DNA of 64,000 nucleotides. Source: Halorubrum aethiopicum (lineage in GTDB: Archaea > Halobacteriota > Halobacteria > Halobacteriales > Haloferacaceae). Positions 1 through 7,943 of this stretch are shown piece after piece. The translations under genes and the position numbers were made by a program. The notes under the pieces are model-generated. The model was not told where the DNA came from and searched no databases. It worked only from the letters and a program-made list of their open reading frames with translations. Position 1 is the stretch's first letter. Every line of letters starts with the position of its first letter. The stretch is from the NCBI RefSeq assembly GCF_001542905.1, contig NZ_LOAJ01000001.1, positions 2,790,001 through 2,854,000 on the forward strand, in the 5' to 3' direction.

Positions 1-711
1 CCGCGGGCGGCCGACGGGACGCTCGGCGACGTCGACGACGCGACCGCCGACCGGGTCCCGGCGGCGGACCTGACGTTCGCCGCGCCCCTGGAGCGGTTCG
101 GCAAGCTCTGGGGGATCGGGCTGAACTACGAGGAGCACGCGGGCGACCTCGACGAGGACCGGCCGGAGGAGCCGGCGAGCTTCATGAAGCCCTCGACGGT
201 CCTCACCGGGCCCGGCGGCCCGATCCGGCTGCCGCCGACCGACCGGAGCGACCGGGTGACGGCGGAGGCGGAACTCGGCGTCGTGATGGGTCGGACGTGC
301 CGGAACGTCGCGGAGGCCGACGTCGACGACGTCGTCGCCGGCTACCTGCCGGTGATCGACATGACCGCCGAGGACGTGCTCCAGCGGAACCCGCGGTTCC
401 TCACGCGTGCGAAGAGCTTCGACACGTTCCTCGTTCCCGGCCCGGCCATCGTCGTGCCCGAGGAGCCGCTCGAGCTGTCGTCGCTGTCCGTGCGGACCGA
501 GGTGAACGGCGAAGTCGAGTCCGAAAACGAGATCCGGAACATGCTGTTTCCCCCCGCCGAGATCGTCTCGTTCCACTCGGGCGTGATGACGCTCGAGCCA
601 GGCGACCTCTTCAGCACCGGAACGCCCGGAGCCGCGCCCATCGAACCCGGCGACGACGTGCGCGCGGTCGTGGAGTCCATCGGATCGGTCGACGCGCCGG
701 TGACGCGGTAG
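1..711 (+). CDS. Fumarylacetoacetate hydrolase family protein, 5' truncated
   Basis: The reading frame is open from base 1, so the start codon lies outside the window. The visible 236 residues include GIGLNYEEHA and FMKPSTVLTGPGGPI, followed by AEAELGVVMGR. This is the usual order in the FAH / 2-hydroxyhepta-2,4-diene-1,7-dioate isomerase family, where acidic residues bind Mg2+ or Ca2+. Members cleave or isomerise beta-dicarbonyl acids from aromatic and sugar-acid breakdown; the substrate cannot be read from the sequence. The C-terminus (TGTPGAAP, then EPGDDVRAVVESIG) is complete. A stress-protein gene follows 63 bases later behind its own TATA-like box, so the two are probably separate transcripts. 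Family assignment is secure; exact activity is unknown. Confidence 0.88.
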   Translation, partial: PRAADGTLGDVDDATADRVPAADLTFAAPLERFGKLWGIGLNYEEHAGDLDEDRPEEPASFMKPSTVLTGPGGPIRLPPTDRSDRVTAEAELGVVMGRTCRNVAEADVDDVVAGYLPVIDMTAEDVLQRNPRFLTRAKSFDTFLVPGPAIVVPEEPLELSSLSVRTEVNGEVESENEIRNMLFPPAEIVSFHSGVMTLEPGDLFSTGTPGAAPIEPGDDVRAVVESIGSVDAPVTR

Positions 712-774
712 CGCCGCGGACGGCCGACCCGGCGTCGCAGAACCTTTATACGGAAACCCTCGCGATGTAGCGGT

Positions 775-1203
775 ATGTACCGAGTGCTGATTCCCGTCGG
801 CGACGACACCGACCGAGCGATGGCCGCCGCGGAGGCCGTGAGCGCGCTTCCGAGCGCCGCCGAGGAGGTGGAGGCGATCGTCGTGAACGTCTTCGAGGAG
901 TTCGACGTCACGGGAGAGGGCGGACAGGTGAAATCCGAGGACGTCTGGGACGAGACGAACTTCCCCGAGAGCGTGGACGCGGTCGTCGACCACCTCGAGT
1001 CGGCCGGGGTGACGGTCTCGAAGCGCCGCGAGCACGGCGACGTGACGAAGCGCATCCTCGCCGTGGCCGACGAGATCGACGCCGACGGGATCGTGATGGG
1101 CGGCCGAAGGCGGAGCCCGACCGGAAAGGTCCTGTTCGGGAGCACCACCCAGTCGGTGATGCTGTCGGCCGACTGCCCCGTGACCGTCTCGCTCACCGAA
1201 TAG
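775..1203 (+). CDS. Universal stress protein (UspA family)
   Basis: A 142-residue single-domain Usp. It opens with the beta strand MYRVLIPVGDDTDRAM and ends with the ATP-binding signature G-x2-G-x9-G-S/T, visible as GGRRRSPTGKVLFGS, followed by TQSVML and a final beta strand CPVTVSL. An intact signature suggests an ATP-binding Usp, unlike the second Usp near 6.5 kb. Length is normal for the family. A TATA-like stretch (CCTTTATACGG, about 741-751) sits roughly 27 bases before the start codon, which fits a leaderless or nearly leaderless mRNA. The cellular role of such proteins (stress or energy sensing) is known only in general terms. Confidence 0.9.
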   Translation: MYRVLIPVGDDTDRAMAAAEAVSALPSAAEEVEAIVVNVFEEFDVTGEGGQVKSEDVWDETNFPESVDAVVDHLESAGVTVSKRREHGDVTKRILAVADEIDADGIVMGGRRRSPTGKVLFGSTTQSVMLSADCPVTVSLTE

Positions 1204-1386
1204 CGTTTCTACCCTGACACGAACGGTCCGGCCCCTCGACACGTTCCGCACGATCGGTGTGTTCCCTCCCCTTCCACGCCGACGATCCCCCACTTCCGGA
1301 CCGGAACGCTGATCGATCGGATCACGCGATCGCGTGAGCCGGGACCCGACCGCCGGGGGAGTGGCGACTTGATTACAGGTACATGT

Positions 1387-1402
1387 TATTGATTAATCAA
1401 TA
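1387..1402. promoter_or_regulatory. 16-bp perfect palindrome upstream of the TRAP operon
   Basis: TATTGATTAATCAATA is an exact palindrome in the AT-rich part of the 255-base gap 1204-1458. It lies about 57-72 bases before the start of the solute-binding protein gene and upstream of the likely TATA box (CTTATTA, about 1424-1430). The position suits an activator or repressor of the transporter operon. No regulator gene is adjacent, so its partner is unknown. Confidence 0.5.
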
Positions 1403-1437
1403 GTTTTTGGAACAAACAGATACCTTATTATGTATCG

Positions 1438-1452
1438 ATGTGATCATCACAT
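1438..1452. promoter_or_regulatory. Inverted repeat ATGTGAT-C-ATCACAT just before the TRAP operon start
   Basis: Two perfect 7-base arms are separated by one base and end seven bases before the ATG at 1459. With the TATA-like box at about 1424-1430, transcription should begin near 1452-1459, so a protein bound here would cover the start site and most likely repress. The site is seen directly; its function is inferred. Confidence 0.5.
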
Positions 1453-1458
1453 TCGAAC

Positions 1459-2604
1459 ATGGCTGACAAAGACGTTAACCGACGAAAGTTCCTGTACGGT
1501 ACGGCTGCGGCGGGTGTAACCGGGCTCGCCGGCTGTAGCGGTGGCGGCGGCGGTGGCGGCGACGGATCGAGCGGCGACGGCTCCGGCGACGGATCGAGCG
1601 GCGACGGCTCCGGCGACGGGTCCAGCGGGGACGACGGCTCCGGCGACGGATCGAGCGAGACGAGCCTGGAACTCCGCGTCGGGACGTCCGCCGGCGGGAC
1701 TCAGGACGTCGGACTGGCGGTCGAGCGGGCCGTCAGCCAGGAGAGCGACACCCTGGAGTACTCGACGATCGAGAGCCCCGGATACATCGGGACCATCTAT
1801 CGGATGGCCCAAGAGCAGTTCAACGCCGGCATCACCGACAACAACTCGCTCAACAAGGCGCTCGACGAGACGGGCCAGTTCGGCGAGCAGCCGGTGTCGC
1901 GGATCCCCCAGTACGGCTTCTCGGCGTTCCCGTACAGCATCTACATCGTCGCCCGCGCCGACACGGACATCGAGACGTTCGACGACCTCGCGGGCGCGAA
2001 CGTCTACCCCGCCGAGCCGGGGTACTCGACGCGCGCGACGACGCTCGACGTCTGGTCACAGGACCCGACCGCGGACGTCTACGACCAGATGAACATCCAG
2101 GACATGGGCGTCGGCGACGCGCCCGGCGCGATGGAGGAGGGAACGATCGACGCCAGCATCGCGTACGGGACGCCCGGCGTGCGGTACACCGGCTTCGTCC
2201 AGGAGATGGCCTCGCGCGTCGACCTCAACTACGTCGAGCCCACGGACGCGCTCATCGAGTCCGCGGAGTCGTTCGCGGGTGCCGGAACGACCACCACGAG
2301 CTACGACGATTGGCCCATCGCGAACGCGGACATCGGGACCGACGAGGTGTTCACCTGGGACCTCGAGGTGCTCTACGCGTTCAACCCCGAGGCCAACCCC
2401 GACGCCGTCTACGAGCTGTGCCGCGTCGTCGACGAGCACAACGACGTCGTGAACGAGGGCGAGGCCCAGTTCAACGACTACGAGTCGACCGCCGACATGC
2501 TCGGGTACGCCCAGGAGCGGATCCCGGTCCACCCCGGCGCGGTACAGTACTACCAGGACAACGACGCGTGGGACGACAGCCTCCAGGAAGGCGAGAGCGC
2601 GTAA
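1459..2604 (+). CDS. TAXI-family TRAP transporter solute-binding lipoprotein
   Basis: The 381-residue protein is the extracytoplasmic binding component of a TRAP transporter. Its N-terminus has a twin-arginine motif (NRRKFLYG) and a lipobox ending LAGC, so it should be exported folded by Tat and anchored by lipid at Cys26. A Gly/Ser/Asp linker built from GDGSSGDGS-type repeats covers residues 27 to about 66. The mature domain starts LRVGTSAGGTQDVG and continues with YIGTIYRMAQEQFNAGITD and AEPGYSTRATTLD, as in TAXI (TRAP-associated extracytoplasmic immunogenic) proteins. The ligand is not evident; characterised TAXI systems are few. The fused permease gene follows after 69 bases, making a three-gene transporter operon. 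Confidence 0.9.
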   Translation: MADKDVNRRKFLYGTAAAGVTGLAGCSGGGGGGGDGSSGDGSGDGSSGDGSGDGSSGDDGSGDGSSETSLELRVGTSAGGTQDVGLAVERAVSQESDTLEYSTIESPGYIGTIYRMAQEQFNAGITDNNSLNKALDETGQFGEQPVSRIPQYGFSAFPYSIYIVARADTDIETFDDLAGANVYPAEPGYSTRATTLDVWSQDPTADVYDQMNIQDMGVGDAPGAMEEGTIDASIAYGTPGVRYTGFVQEMASRVDLNYVEPTDALIESAESFAGAGTTTTSYDDWPIANADIGTDEVFTWDLEVLYAFNPEANPDAVYELCRVVDEHNDVVNEGEAQFNDYESTADMLGYAQERIPVHPGAVQYYQDNDAWDDSLQEGESA

Positions 2605-2673
2605 CCCCCGTCGGCCTCCCCGCTTCGATCGCGTAGCCGACGAACGACACTACATTTCTATACGATACAACAA

Positions 2674-4665
2674 ATGGAAACACAAGCGGAACACACGACC
2701 GGACCGTCGAGTTGGCTTCGCGGCCTTGACATTACCGTCACGCTCGCCGCCGTCCTCTTCTGGGCGATAGCGCTCGGCTGGATACACACGCAGACGTGGT
2801 CGCCGGTAAAGTACGGCGTGATCTTCGTCGGCGGCATCATGACGGTGTACGCGCTCAACGAAACGAAGGAGTCGCTCGAGGAGGGCAGCTGGATCGATGC
2901 CTTGGTCCTGCTCCCGGCCGCCGGCGTGTTGATCACGGCCTCCGCGTACTTCTTCAGCAACTTCGACACCGTCTACCTCCTCCGACAGGGGTTCGCCACG
3001 CCCCACGAGTACATGCTCGCGCGGCTGGTGATCGTCTCGCTTCTGTACCTCACCTGGCGCGAGTTCGGAAACCTGTTCTTGGGGCTCGTCATCGGCGTGA
3101 TGGTGTACGCGATCTTCGGGGACAGCGTTCCCGGCGTCCTCGGACACGCCGGGATGAGCGAGCTGACGCTTCTTCAGGCGCTCGTCACCGACCTGTACGG
3201 CTTCTACGGGTCGCTGACCCAGCTGACCGCGTCGTGGATCGCGCCGTTCCTGCTGTACGCGGGGCTGCTGTTCGCGTACGGCGCGTTCGACCTGATCCTC
3301 CGGCTCGCCATCGTCGCGGCCGGTCGGATCCGGTCGGGCGTGGCACAGACCGCCGTCCTCTCCTCGGCGGTCATCGGCTCGATCAACGGTTCCTACACCG
3401 CGAACGCCGCGATGACCGGATCGTTCACCATCCCGACGATGAAGGAGAGCGGAATGGCCGGCCACCGGGCGGCCGCCATCGAGGCGGTCGCCTCGACGTC
3501 CGGACAGGTGCTTCCGCCGGTCATGGGCGCGTCCGCGTTCGTGATGGCGTCGTACCTCGGCGTCGCGTACCTCAACATCGTCGTCGCCGGGATCGTTCCC
3601 GCGGCCATCCTGGTCGCGTCCATCGCCATTGCGGTCCACTACACCGCGATCAGCGACGCGAGCGACCAGGACATGGAGTTCTCCGAGTTCTTCGACGAGG
3701 AGATGACCTCGAGCCAGAAGGTCTTCGAGGGGCTTCGCTTCGGGATCCCGTTCGGCATCCTGATCTACTACCTCGGATTCGCCCAGTACACGGTGATGAC
3801 GTCGGCTCTATACACCGTCATCGCGATGGTGCTCACCGGCGTCCTGATGCCGTCGGTACAGCGGCTCGTCGACGGCTCGGAGACGACCGCCGTCACGGAG
3901 TTCGTGAGCCAGGTCAAGAACACGATACACGGGTTCCGCCGCGGAGCCATCATCCTCGCGCCGATCGCGATCATCCTCGTGGTGGTGAGCGGCGTCGTGA
4001 ACCTCTTCTCGACGACCGGCGTCCCCGCGAAGATCGCGCTCCTGTTGATCAACCTCTCCGGCGGCGTCCTGCTCTTCGCCGTGCTGCTCGGGATGGCGGT
4101 CGCGATCGTGATGGGCGTCGGCATGCCGACGGTCGCCGCCTACGTCATCGTGGCCATCCTCATCGTTCCGACGTTCGTCTCGGACTTCGGGATCGCCCGC
4201 GAGACGGCCCACTACACGATGTTCTACGCGGCGATCCTCGCCGGGATCACGCCACCGGTGGCCACCGCGGCGGTGGTCGCGGCCGGGATAGCGGAGGCGA
4301 ACTTCTGGCGGACCTGCGGGGCCGCCCTGAAGATCGCCGCGCCGCTTTTCGTGTTGCCCGTCGCGTTCGTCTACAACCCGGGACTGATCTCGATGTCGCC
4401 GGGGGCGAACACGCTGTTCCTCGGGGCGCTCGTGATGATGGGCGCTATCACGATCATCTACGGGTTGAACTACCCGTTCGAGATGTCCGTCGGACGGCTC
4501 ACGCTCGCTCGGGTCGGGCTGTCCGTCGTCGGCGTCCTGGTCATGACGTACCCGATGCTGGCCGTGAAGCTCGCCGGGATCGCCGTCTTCGTCGCCGTCT
4601 TCGTCGGCGAGAAGGTGATGGTGCGCGGAATGACCCTGCCGTTCGGGTCGGGGGTGAACCAATGA
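2674..4665 (+). CDS. TRAP transporter fused permease (DctQM-type)
   Basis: The 663-residue polytopic membrane protein begins with a four-helix part (LDITVTLAAVLFWAIALGWI and following) that corresponds to the small DctQ subunit. It continues as the large DctM domain with NAAMTGSFTIPTMKESGM, ASTSGQVLPPVMGASAF and MGVGMPTVAAYVIVAILIVP, segments typical of TAXI-type fused permeases. It should drive Na+-coupled uptake of whatever the upstream lipoprotein binds. A further hydrophobic stretch at the C-terminus (roughly residues 570-640) adds helices beyond the core DctM part. The last codon overlaps the next gene in an ATGA, so the two are translationally coupled. Confidence 0.9.
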   Translation: METQAEHTTGPSSWLRGLDITVTLAAVLFWAIALGWIHTQTWSPVKYGVIFVGGIMTVYALNETKESLEEGSWIDALVLLPAAGVLITASAYFFSNFDTVYLLRQGFATPHEYMLARLVIVSLLYLTWREFGNLFLGLVIGVMVYAIFGDSVPGVLGHAGMSELTLLQALVTDLYGFYGSLTQLTASWIAPFLLYAGLLFAYGAFDLILRLAIVAAGRIRSGVAQTAVLSSAVIGSINGSYTANAAMTGSFTIPTMKESGMAGHRAAAIEAVASTSGQVLPPVMGASAFVMASYLGVAYLNIVVAGIVPAAILVASIAIAVHYTAISDASDQDMEFSEFFDEEMTSSQKVFEGLRFGIPFGILIYYLGFAQYTVMTSALYTVIAMVLTGVLMPSVQRLVDGSETTAVTEFVSQVKNTIHGFRRGAIILAPIAIILVVVSGVVNLFSTTGVPAKIALLLINLSGGVLLFAVLLGMAVAIVMGVGMPTVAAYVIVAILIVPTFVSDFGIARETAHYTMFYAAILAGITPPVATAAVVAAGIAEANFWRTCGAALKIAAPLFVLPVAFVYNPGLISMSPGANTLFLGALVMMGAITIIYGLNYPFEMSVGRLTLARVGLSVVGVLVMTYPMLAVKLAGIAVFVAVFVGEKVMVRGMTLPFGSGVNQ

Positions 4666-4907
4666 GCTCGACGAAGGACTCCACGGAGGACCAGGTCGAC
4701 ACGTCAAACGTCGGCGGTCTCGAGGAGATCATCCCGGAGCCGCTCATGCCCCTGTGGCGGCGGATCGAGTTGATCCAGCAGTTCCGCGAGACGCACGGGG
4801 ACACCTACGTGACGGTCCTCGAGGTGCTCACGGCGATCGTGCTCGCCGCCGGCTACGTCTGGTGGGCGTACATCTACTTCATCGCCGACAACACCGTGAC
4901 GATCTGA
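4662..4907 (+). CDS. Small one-helix membrane protein coupled to the TRAP permease
   Basis: An 81-residue ORF starts in the ATGA overlap with the permease stop. The first 60 residues are acidic and soluble (MSSTKDSTEDQVDTSNVGGL; then PLMPLWRRIELIQQFRETHG). One hydrophobic segment, VLEVLTAIVLAAGYVWWAYI, lies near residues 51-70 and is followed by a short tail. Overlap with the permease and normal codon use argue that it is real. It may be an accessory or stability subunit of the transporter; I recognise no named family. It is not a DctQ replacement, because the permease already contains a fused DctQ part. Confidence 0.75.
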   Translation: MSSTKDSTEDQVDTSNVGGLEEIIPEPLMPLWRRIELIQQFRETHGDTYVTVLEVLTAIVLAAGYVWWAYIYFIADNTVTI

Positions 4908-4931
4908 GGACGGGACGAACCGTCCCGGATC

Positions 4932-5117
4932 TCAGTCTTCCGCCCAGTAGAACAGCGACTCCGTTCCGGCGGTACAGCCCGGACACGCCGACGGAAGCGT
5001 TCGTCGGAGCCGTCCCATCTCGCCACAGGCCACGCACCGCCACATCGCGTATCGCGTCCCGGTGACGTCGACCACCCGACGGACGGGACCCTCCGGACTC
5101 CGGCCGGCGGTGCTCAC
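4932..5117 (-). CDS. Small zinc-ribbon protein
   Basis: A 61-residue protein with two Cys-x2-Cys knuckles, WRCVACGEMG and SACPGCTAG, about 18 residues apart, forming a rubredoxin- or rubrerythrin-like zinc ribbon common in small haloarchaeal proteins. The end (TESLFYWAED) is acidic and aromatic. Its start overlaps the stop of the upstream minus-strand gene by four bases, so the pair is an operon. It converges on the TRAP operon with only 24 bases between stops. Function is unknown; such ribbons usually bind nucleic acid or proteins. Confidence 0.7.
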   Translation of the reverse strand: MSTAGRSPEGPVRRVVDVTGTRYAMWRCVACGEMGRLRRTLPSACPGCTAGTESLFYWAED

Positions 5118-5371
5118 GCGTCCCCGTCGGACTGGAAGGGTTCGCCGACCGCGCGTCGCGGCAGCAGGCTCATCAGCTCCGTTCCGAGCTCCTCGGCCGA
5201 GGCGAACTCGGTCGCGGTCGATTCGCTCACCGTCTCGCCGAGGTTGACCTCGCCGTCCGCGAGTCGGATCGTCACGTCGTCACACGCCGTCGCGACCGCC
5301 GCGGGCCCGACTGGATACTCGAACTCCGAGATCACTCCATCGATCCGGTTTAACCTGATCGTTCGTGTCAT
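5114..5371 (-). CDS. Conserved haloarchaeal protein, DUF5789-like
   Basis: An 85-residue acidic protein beginning MTRTIRLNRIDGVISEFEYP. It has a small alpha/beta look, including VTIRLADGEVNLGETV and a helical FASAEELGTELMSLLPRRAV. Short proteins of this kind are widespread in haloarchaea and are grouped under DUF5789 in my recollection; I cannot confirm that by search. No catalytic motif is visible. It is the first gene of a two-gene operon with the zinc-ribbon gene (four-base overlap). Confidence 0.6.
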   Translation of the reverse strand: MTRTIRLNRIDGVISEFEYPVGPAAVATACDDVTIRLADGEVNLGETVSESTATEFASAEELGTELMSLLPRRAVGEPFQSDGDA

Positions 5372-5467
5372 ATCCGTCCGGGACGCTCCCGGACGATATG
5401 AACGTATCTCCTCCGCGGAGCGCTCCCGGGACGTTTATTTCCGACGGCGGCCCACCGTCGACATCGC

Positions 5468-6397
5468 ATGGCCGAGCCGATCCTCAAGTGGGCCGGCGGG
5501 AAACGGCAGCTCCTCGACGCGCTGTACGCGCGGTTCCCGGAGTCGTACGGCCGGTACCACGAGCCCTTCGTGGGCGGCGGCGCGCTCTTCTTCGACCTCG
5601 AGCCCGACGCGGGCACGATCAACGACGCGAACCCGCGGCTCGTCTCGCTGTACGAGCGGGTCCGCGACGAGCCGGACCGCCTCATCGAGCGGCTGGAGTC
5701 GTTCGCGGACCCCGAGGCGGACCCCGACCCGGACCTCCCGTACGCGGAGACGACCCAGCGCGGCCGCGAGGTGGAGAGCTACTACTACCAACAGCGCGCC
5801 CGGTTCAACGACCGGCCGTACACGGGCGAGTACGACCCCCTCGAGGAGGCCGCACTCTTCGTGTACCTGAACCGGACCTGCTACAACGGCCTCTACCGCG
5901 AGAACGCCGACGGCGGCTTCAACGTCCCGATCGGTCGGTACGCGGACCCGGACTGGGTCAAACGCGACCGGATCCGCCGGGCGAGCGAGGCGCTCGAGAG
6001 CGTCGAGATCTCCGACCGCGACTTCGAGTACGTCCTCGAGGCCGCCGACCCCGGCGACTTGGTGTACTTCGATCCCCCGTACGAACCGATGAGCCCGACC
6101 GCCGACTTCACCGCCTACAGCGCGGACGGGTTCGATCGTGAGGACCAGGAGCGGCTGATCGAGACCGCGACGACCCTCGACGACCGGGGGGTGAGCGTCA
6201 TCGTCTCGAACAGCGGGGTGACGTACGACCGGTACGCGGAGGCGGGCTTTCACGTCGACACCGTGGACGCGACCCGCGCGATCAACAGCGACGGCGACGG
6301 CCGGGAGGCGGTCGACGAGGTGATCGCGACGAACGTGCCCGAAGCCGACCGCCGCGACGCCGGCCAGCGCCCGCTGTCGACGTTCGAGGACGGCTGA
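5468..6397 (+). CDS. DNA adenine N6-methyltransferase, D12 (Dam-like) class
   Basis: The 309-residue protein has the class-alpha order of Dam-like enzymes. The SAM-binding start KWAGGKRQLLDAL lies near residue 7, FVGGGALFFDL follows, NRTCYNGLYREN is in the target-recognition part, and the catalytic DPPY occurs in YFDPPYEPMSPTADF. SNSGVTYDRY lies near the C-terminus. It should methylate adenine N6 in a short palindromic site, GATC if it behaves like Dam; the specificity cannot be read here. No restriction endonuclease, specificity subunit or second methyltransferase is adjacent, so it is a solitary enzyme. A TATA-like GTTTATTTCC (about 5434-5443) is spaced for a leaderless start at this ATG. 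Confidence 0.9.
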   Translation: MAEPILKWAGGKRQLLDALYARFPESYGRYHEPFVGGGALFFDLEPDAGTINDANPRLVSLYERVRDEPDRLIERLESFADPEADPDPDLPYAETTQRGREVESYYYQQRARFNDRPYTGEYDPLEEAALFVYLNRTCYNGLYRENADGGFNVPIGRYADPDWVKRDRIRRASEALESVEISDRDFEYVLEAADPGDLVYFDPPYEPMSPTADFTAYSADGFDREDQERLIETATTLDDRGVSVIVSNSGVTYDRYAEAGFHVDTVDATRAINSDGDGREAVDEVIATNVPEADRRDAGQRPLSTFEDG

Positions 6398-6488
6398 GCC
6401 GTCGCCCGGCGAACCGTCGAGAGCCGGCGAGCCGTCCGGGACCCGCCATCCGACGGGCTTTTTGACCTCCCCCGCCGTCGAGTCGGGT

Positions 6489-6938
6489 ATGACGAAGCTC
6501 GACATCGACCTCGTTCTCGCGCCCGTCGACGGCAGCGAGGCGTCCCACGAGGCCGTCGATTACGCGATCGGGATCGCGAGCGAGTACGGCGCGAGCGTCC
6601 ACGCGCTGTACGTCCTCGACGAGGAGGTCGTCCGGGCGTTGGAGTCCGGCTCGATAGACGAGCGCGACGTCGCAGAGGACACCGCGGCGTTCACGGAGTC
6701 GGTCGCGGAGCGCGCCGAGGCGGCCGGCGTCGGTCACAGCAACTCCATGGCGTACGGGTTCTCCACCGAGGTGAAGACGGTCCATCCCGGAAGCGTCGTC
6801 CTCGACACCGCAGAGGAGATCGAGTCCGACTTCATCGTCGTCCCCCGCGAGCCGGTCACCGGCGAGCCCGGGCAGGTGCTCGAGAAGGCCGCGGAGTACG
6901 TCCTGTTGTACGCGAGCCAGCCGGTCCTCTCGGTGTGA
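6489..6938 (+). CDS. Universal stress protein family, degenerate ATP motif
   Basis: A 149-residue Usp-fold protein beginning MTKLDIDLVLAPVDGSEASH. An in-frame start 27 bases upstream is possible, but this ATG puts the first beta strand at the usual place. The C-terminal region reads FIVVPREPVTGEPGQVLEKAAEYVLLYA, where ATP-binding family members have G-x2-G-x9-GS; the glycine/serine end is missing, so nucleotide binding is doubtful. The stop overlaps the GTG start of the following DUF63 membrane protein by four bases, indicating coupled translation. The pairing suggests a Usp partner of the membrane protein, which is an inference. Confidence 0.85.
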   Translation: MTKLDIDLVLAPVDGSEASHEAVDYAIGIASEYGASVHALYVLDEEVVRALESGSIDERDVAEDTAAFTESVAERAEAAGVGHSNSMAYGFSTEVKTVHPGSVVLDTAEEIESDFIVVPREPVTGEPGQVLEKAAEYVLLYASQPVLSV

Positions 6939-7801
6939 CCCCGGCGCTTCCCCCCGTGGCCACGGCTCCGACCCCCGCGACGCTCGGCGATCTCCCCTTT
7001 CTCCCGGCGGGGACGACGCTGCCCCCGCTCCCGTACCTCCTCGTCGCCCTCGTCGCGGGCGGCGGGGTCGCGGTCGCGCTTCGCCGCCGCCGACCGCGGG
7101 TCGCCGCCGCACACGTGCTCGCGTTGACCCCGTGGATCGCCCTCGGCTCCGCGCTCCACGTGCTGTACGTCGTGGGGACACTCCCCGGCGTCCTCGCGCC
7201 GTTCGGCGGGTCGCCGACGGTGTACCTCACGGTCGCGACGCTCGCGGGCGCGACCTGGCTGGTCGCCGACGCGGTCGCGGACGACGCTGGACGCGTCCCG
7301 GCCCTCCTCGCGGCCGCGGGAACGCTCGTCCTCGCTCCCGTCGTCGCCGCCGCGGTCGCGGGCGGCGTCTCCGGGCCGGGCGCGTACTGGTCGGCGGTCG
7401 CGGCGGTCGCTTCCGTCCCGGTCGCGGCGGTCGTCCGGCGGGCGCTCGGTCGAGTCGAGCCGGGCGTCGCCGTCACCGGCGGGGTCGGCGCGCTCGCCGT
7501 GTACGGGCACGCACTCGACGGCCTCTCGACCGCGGTCGGGGTGACGCAGCTCGGCTTCGGCGAGCGAAGTCCCCTCTCGCGGGTCATCCTCGAACTGGAC
7601 TGGGTACCGGCGGTGCCGGTGCTCGGCGAGGGGTGGCTGTTCCTCCTCGTCAAGCTGGCGGTCGCGAGCGCCGTGGTGTACCTCTTCGTGCCGTACGTCC
7701 GCGAGGAGCCGTCGGAGGGGCTGCTCCTCCTCGGCTTCGTCGCCGCGGTCGGACTCGGTCCGGCCGTCCACAACCTGCTTCTGTTCACCGTGACGGCCTG
7801 A
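6935..7801 (+). CDS. DUF63 family integral membrane protein
   Basis: A 288-residue polytopic protein with about seven or eight hydrophobic segments. The N-terminal part is proline-rich, and the second half contains VYGHALDGLSTAVGVTQLGFGERSPLSRVI. The conserved HALDG and the following Gly/Glu-rich loop are hallmarks of archaeal DUF63 proteins, whose function is unknown. Translation probably begins at the GTG inside the GTGA overlap with the Usp gene; a later GTG near 6956 is an alternative. The gene converges on the DUF2150-like gene. The 142-base gap between them is purine-rich on the plus strand with CGGAGAAC repeated, and I see no recognisable feature in it. Confidence 0.75.
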   Translation: MTPALPPVATAPTPATLGDLPFLPAGTTLPPLPYLLVALVAGGGVAVALRRRRPRVAAAHVLALTPWIALGSALHVLYVVGTLPGVLAPFGGSPTVYLTVATLAGATWLVADAVADDAGRVPALLAAAGTLVLAPVVAAAVAGGVSGPGAYWSAVAAVASVPVAAVVRRALGRVEPGVAVTGGVGALAVYGHALDGLSTAVGVTQLGFGERSPLSRVILELDWVPAVPVLGEGWLFLLVKLAVASAVVYLFVPYVREEPSEGLLLLGFVAAVGLGPAVHNLLLFTVTA

Positions 7802-7943
7802 GAGCGGAGACCGAGCGACGGCGGGCGGAGTCTCCGAGAACGAGTCGGGGAGGGGTTCGGGCGGAGCGGAGAACAGGATTCGGAGAACGAATCGGAGGAC
7901 GGGATCGGGCGGGGTCGGACGCGCGGCAGGGAACGGCGGCGGC

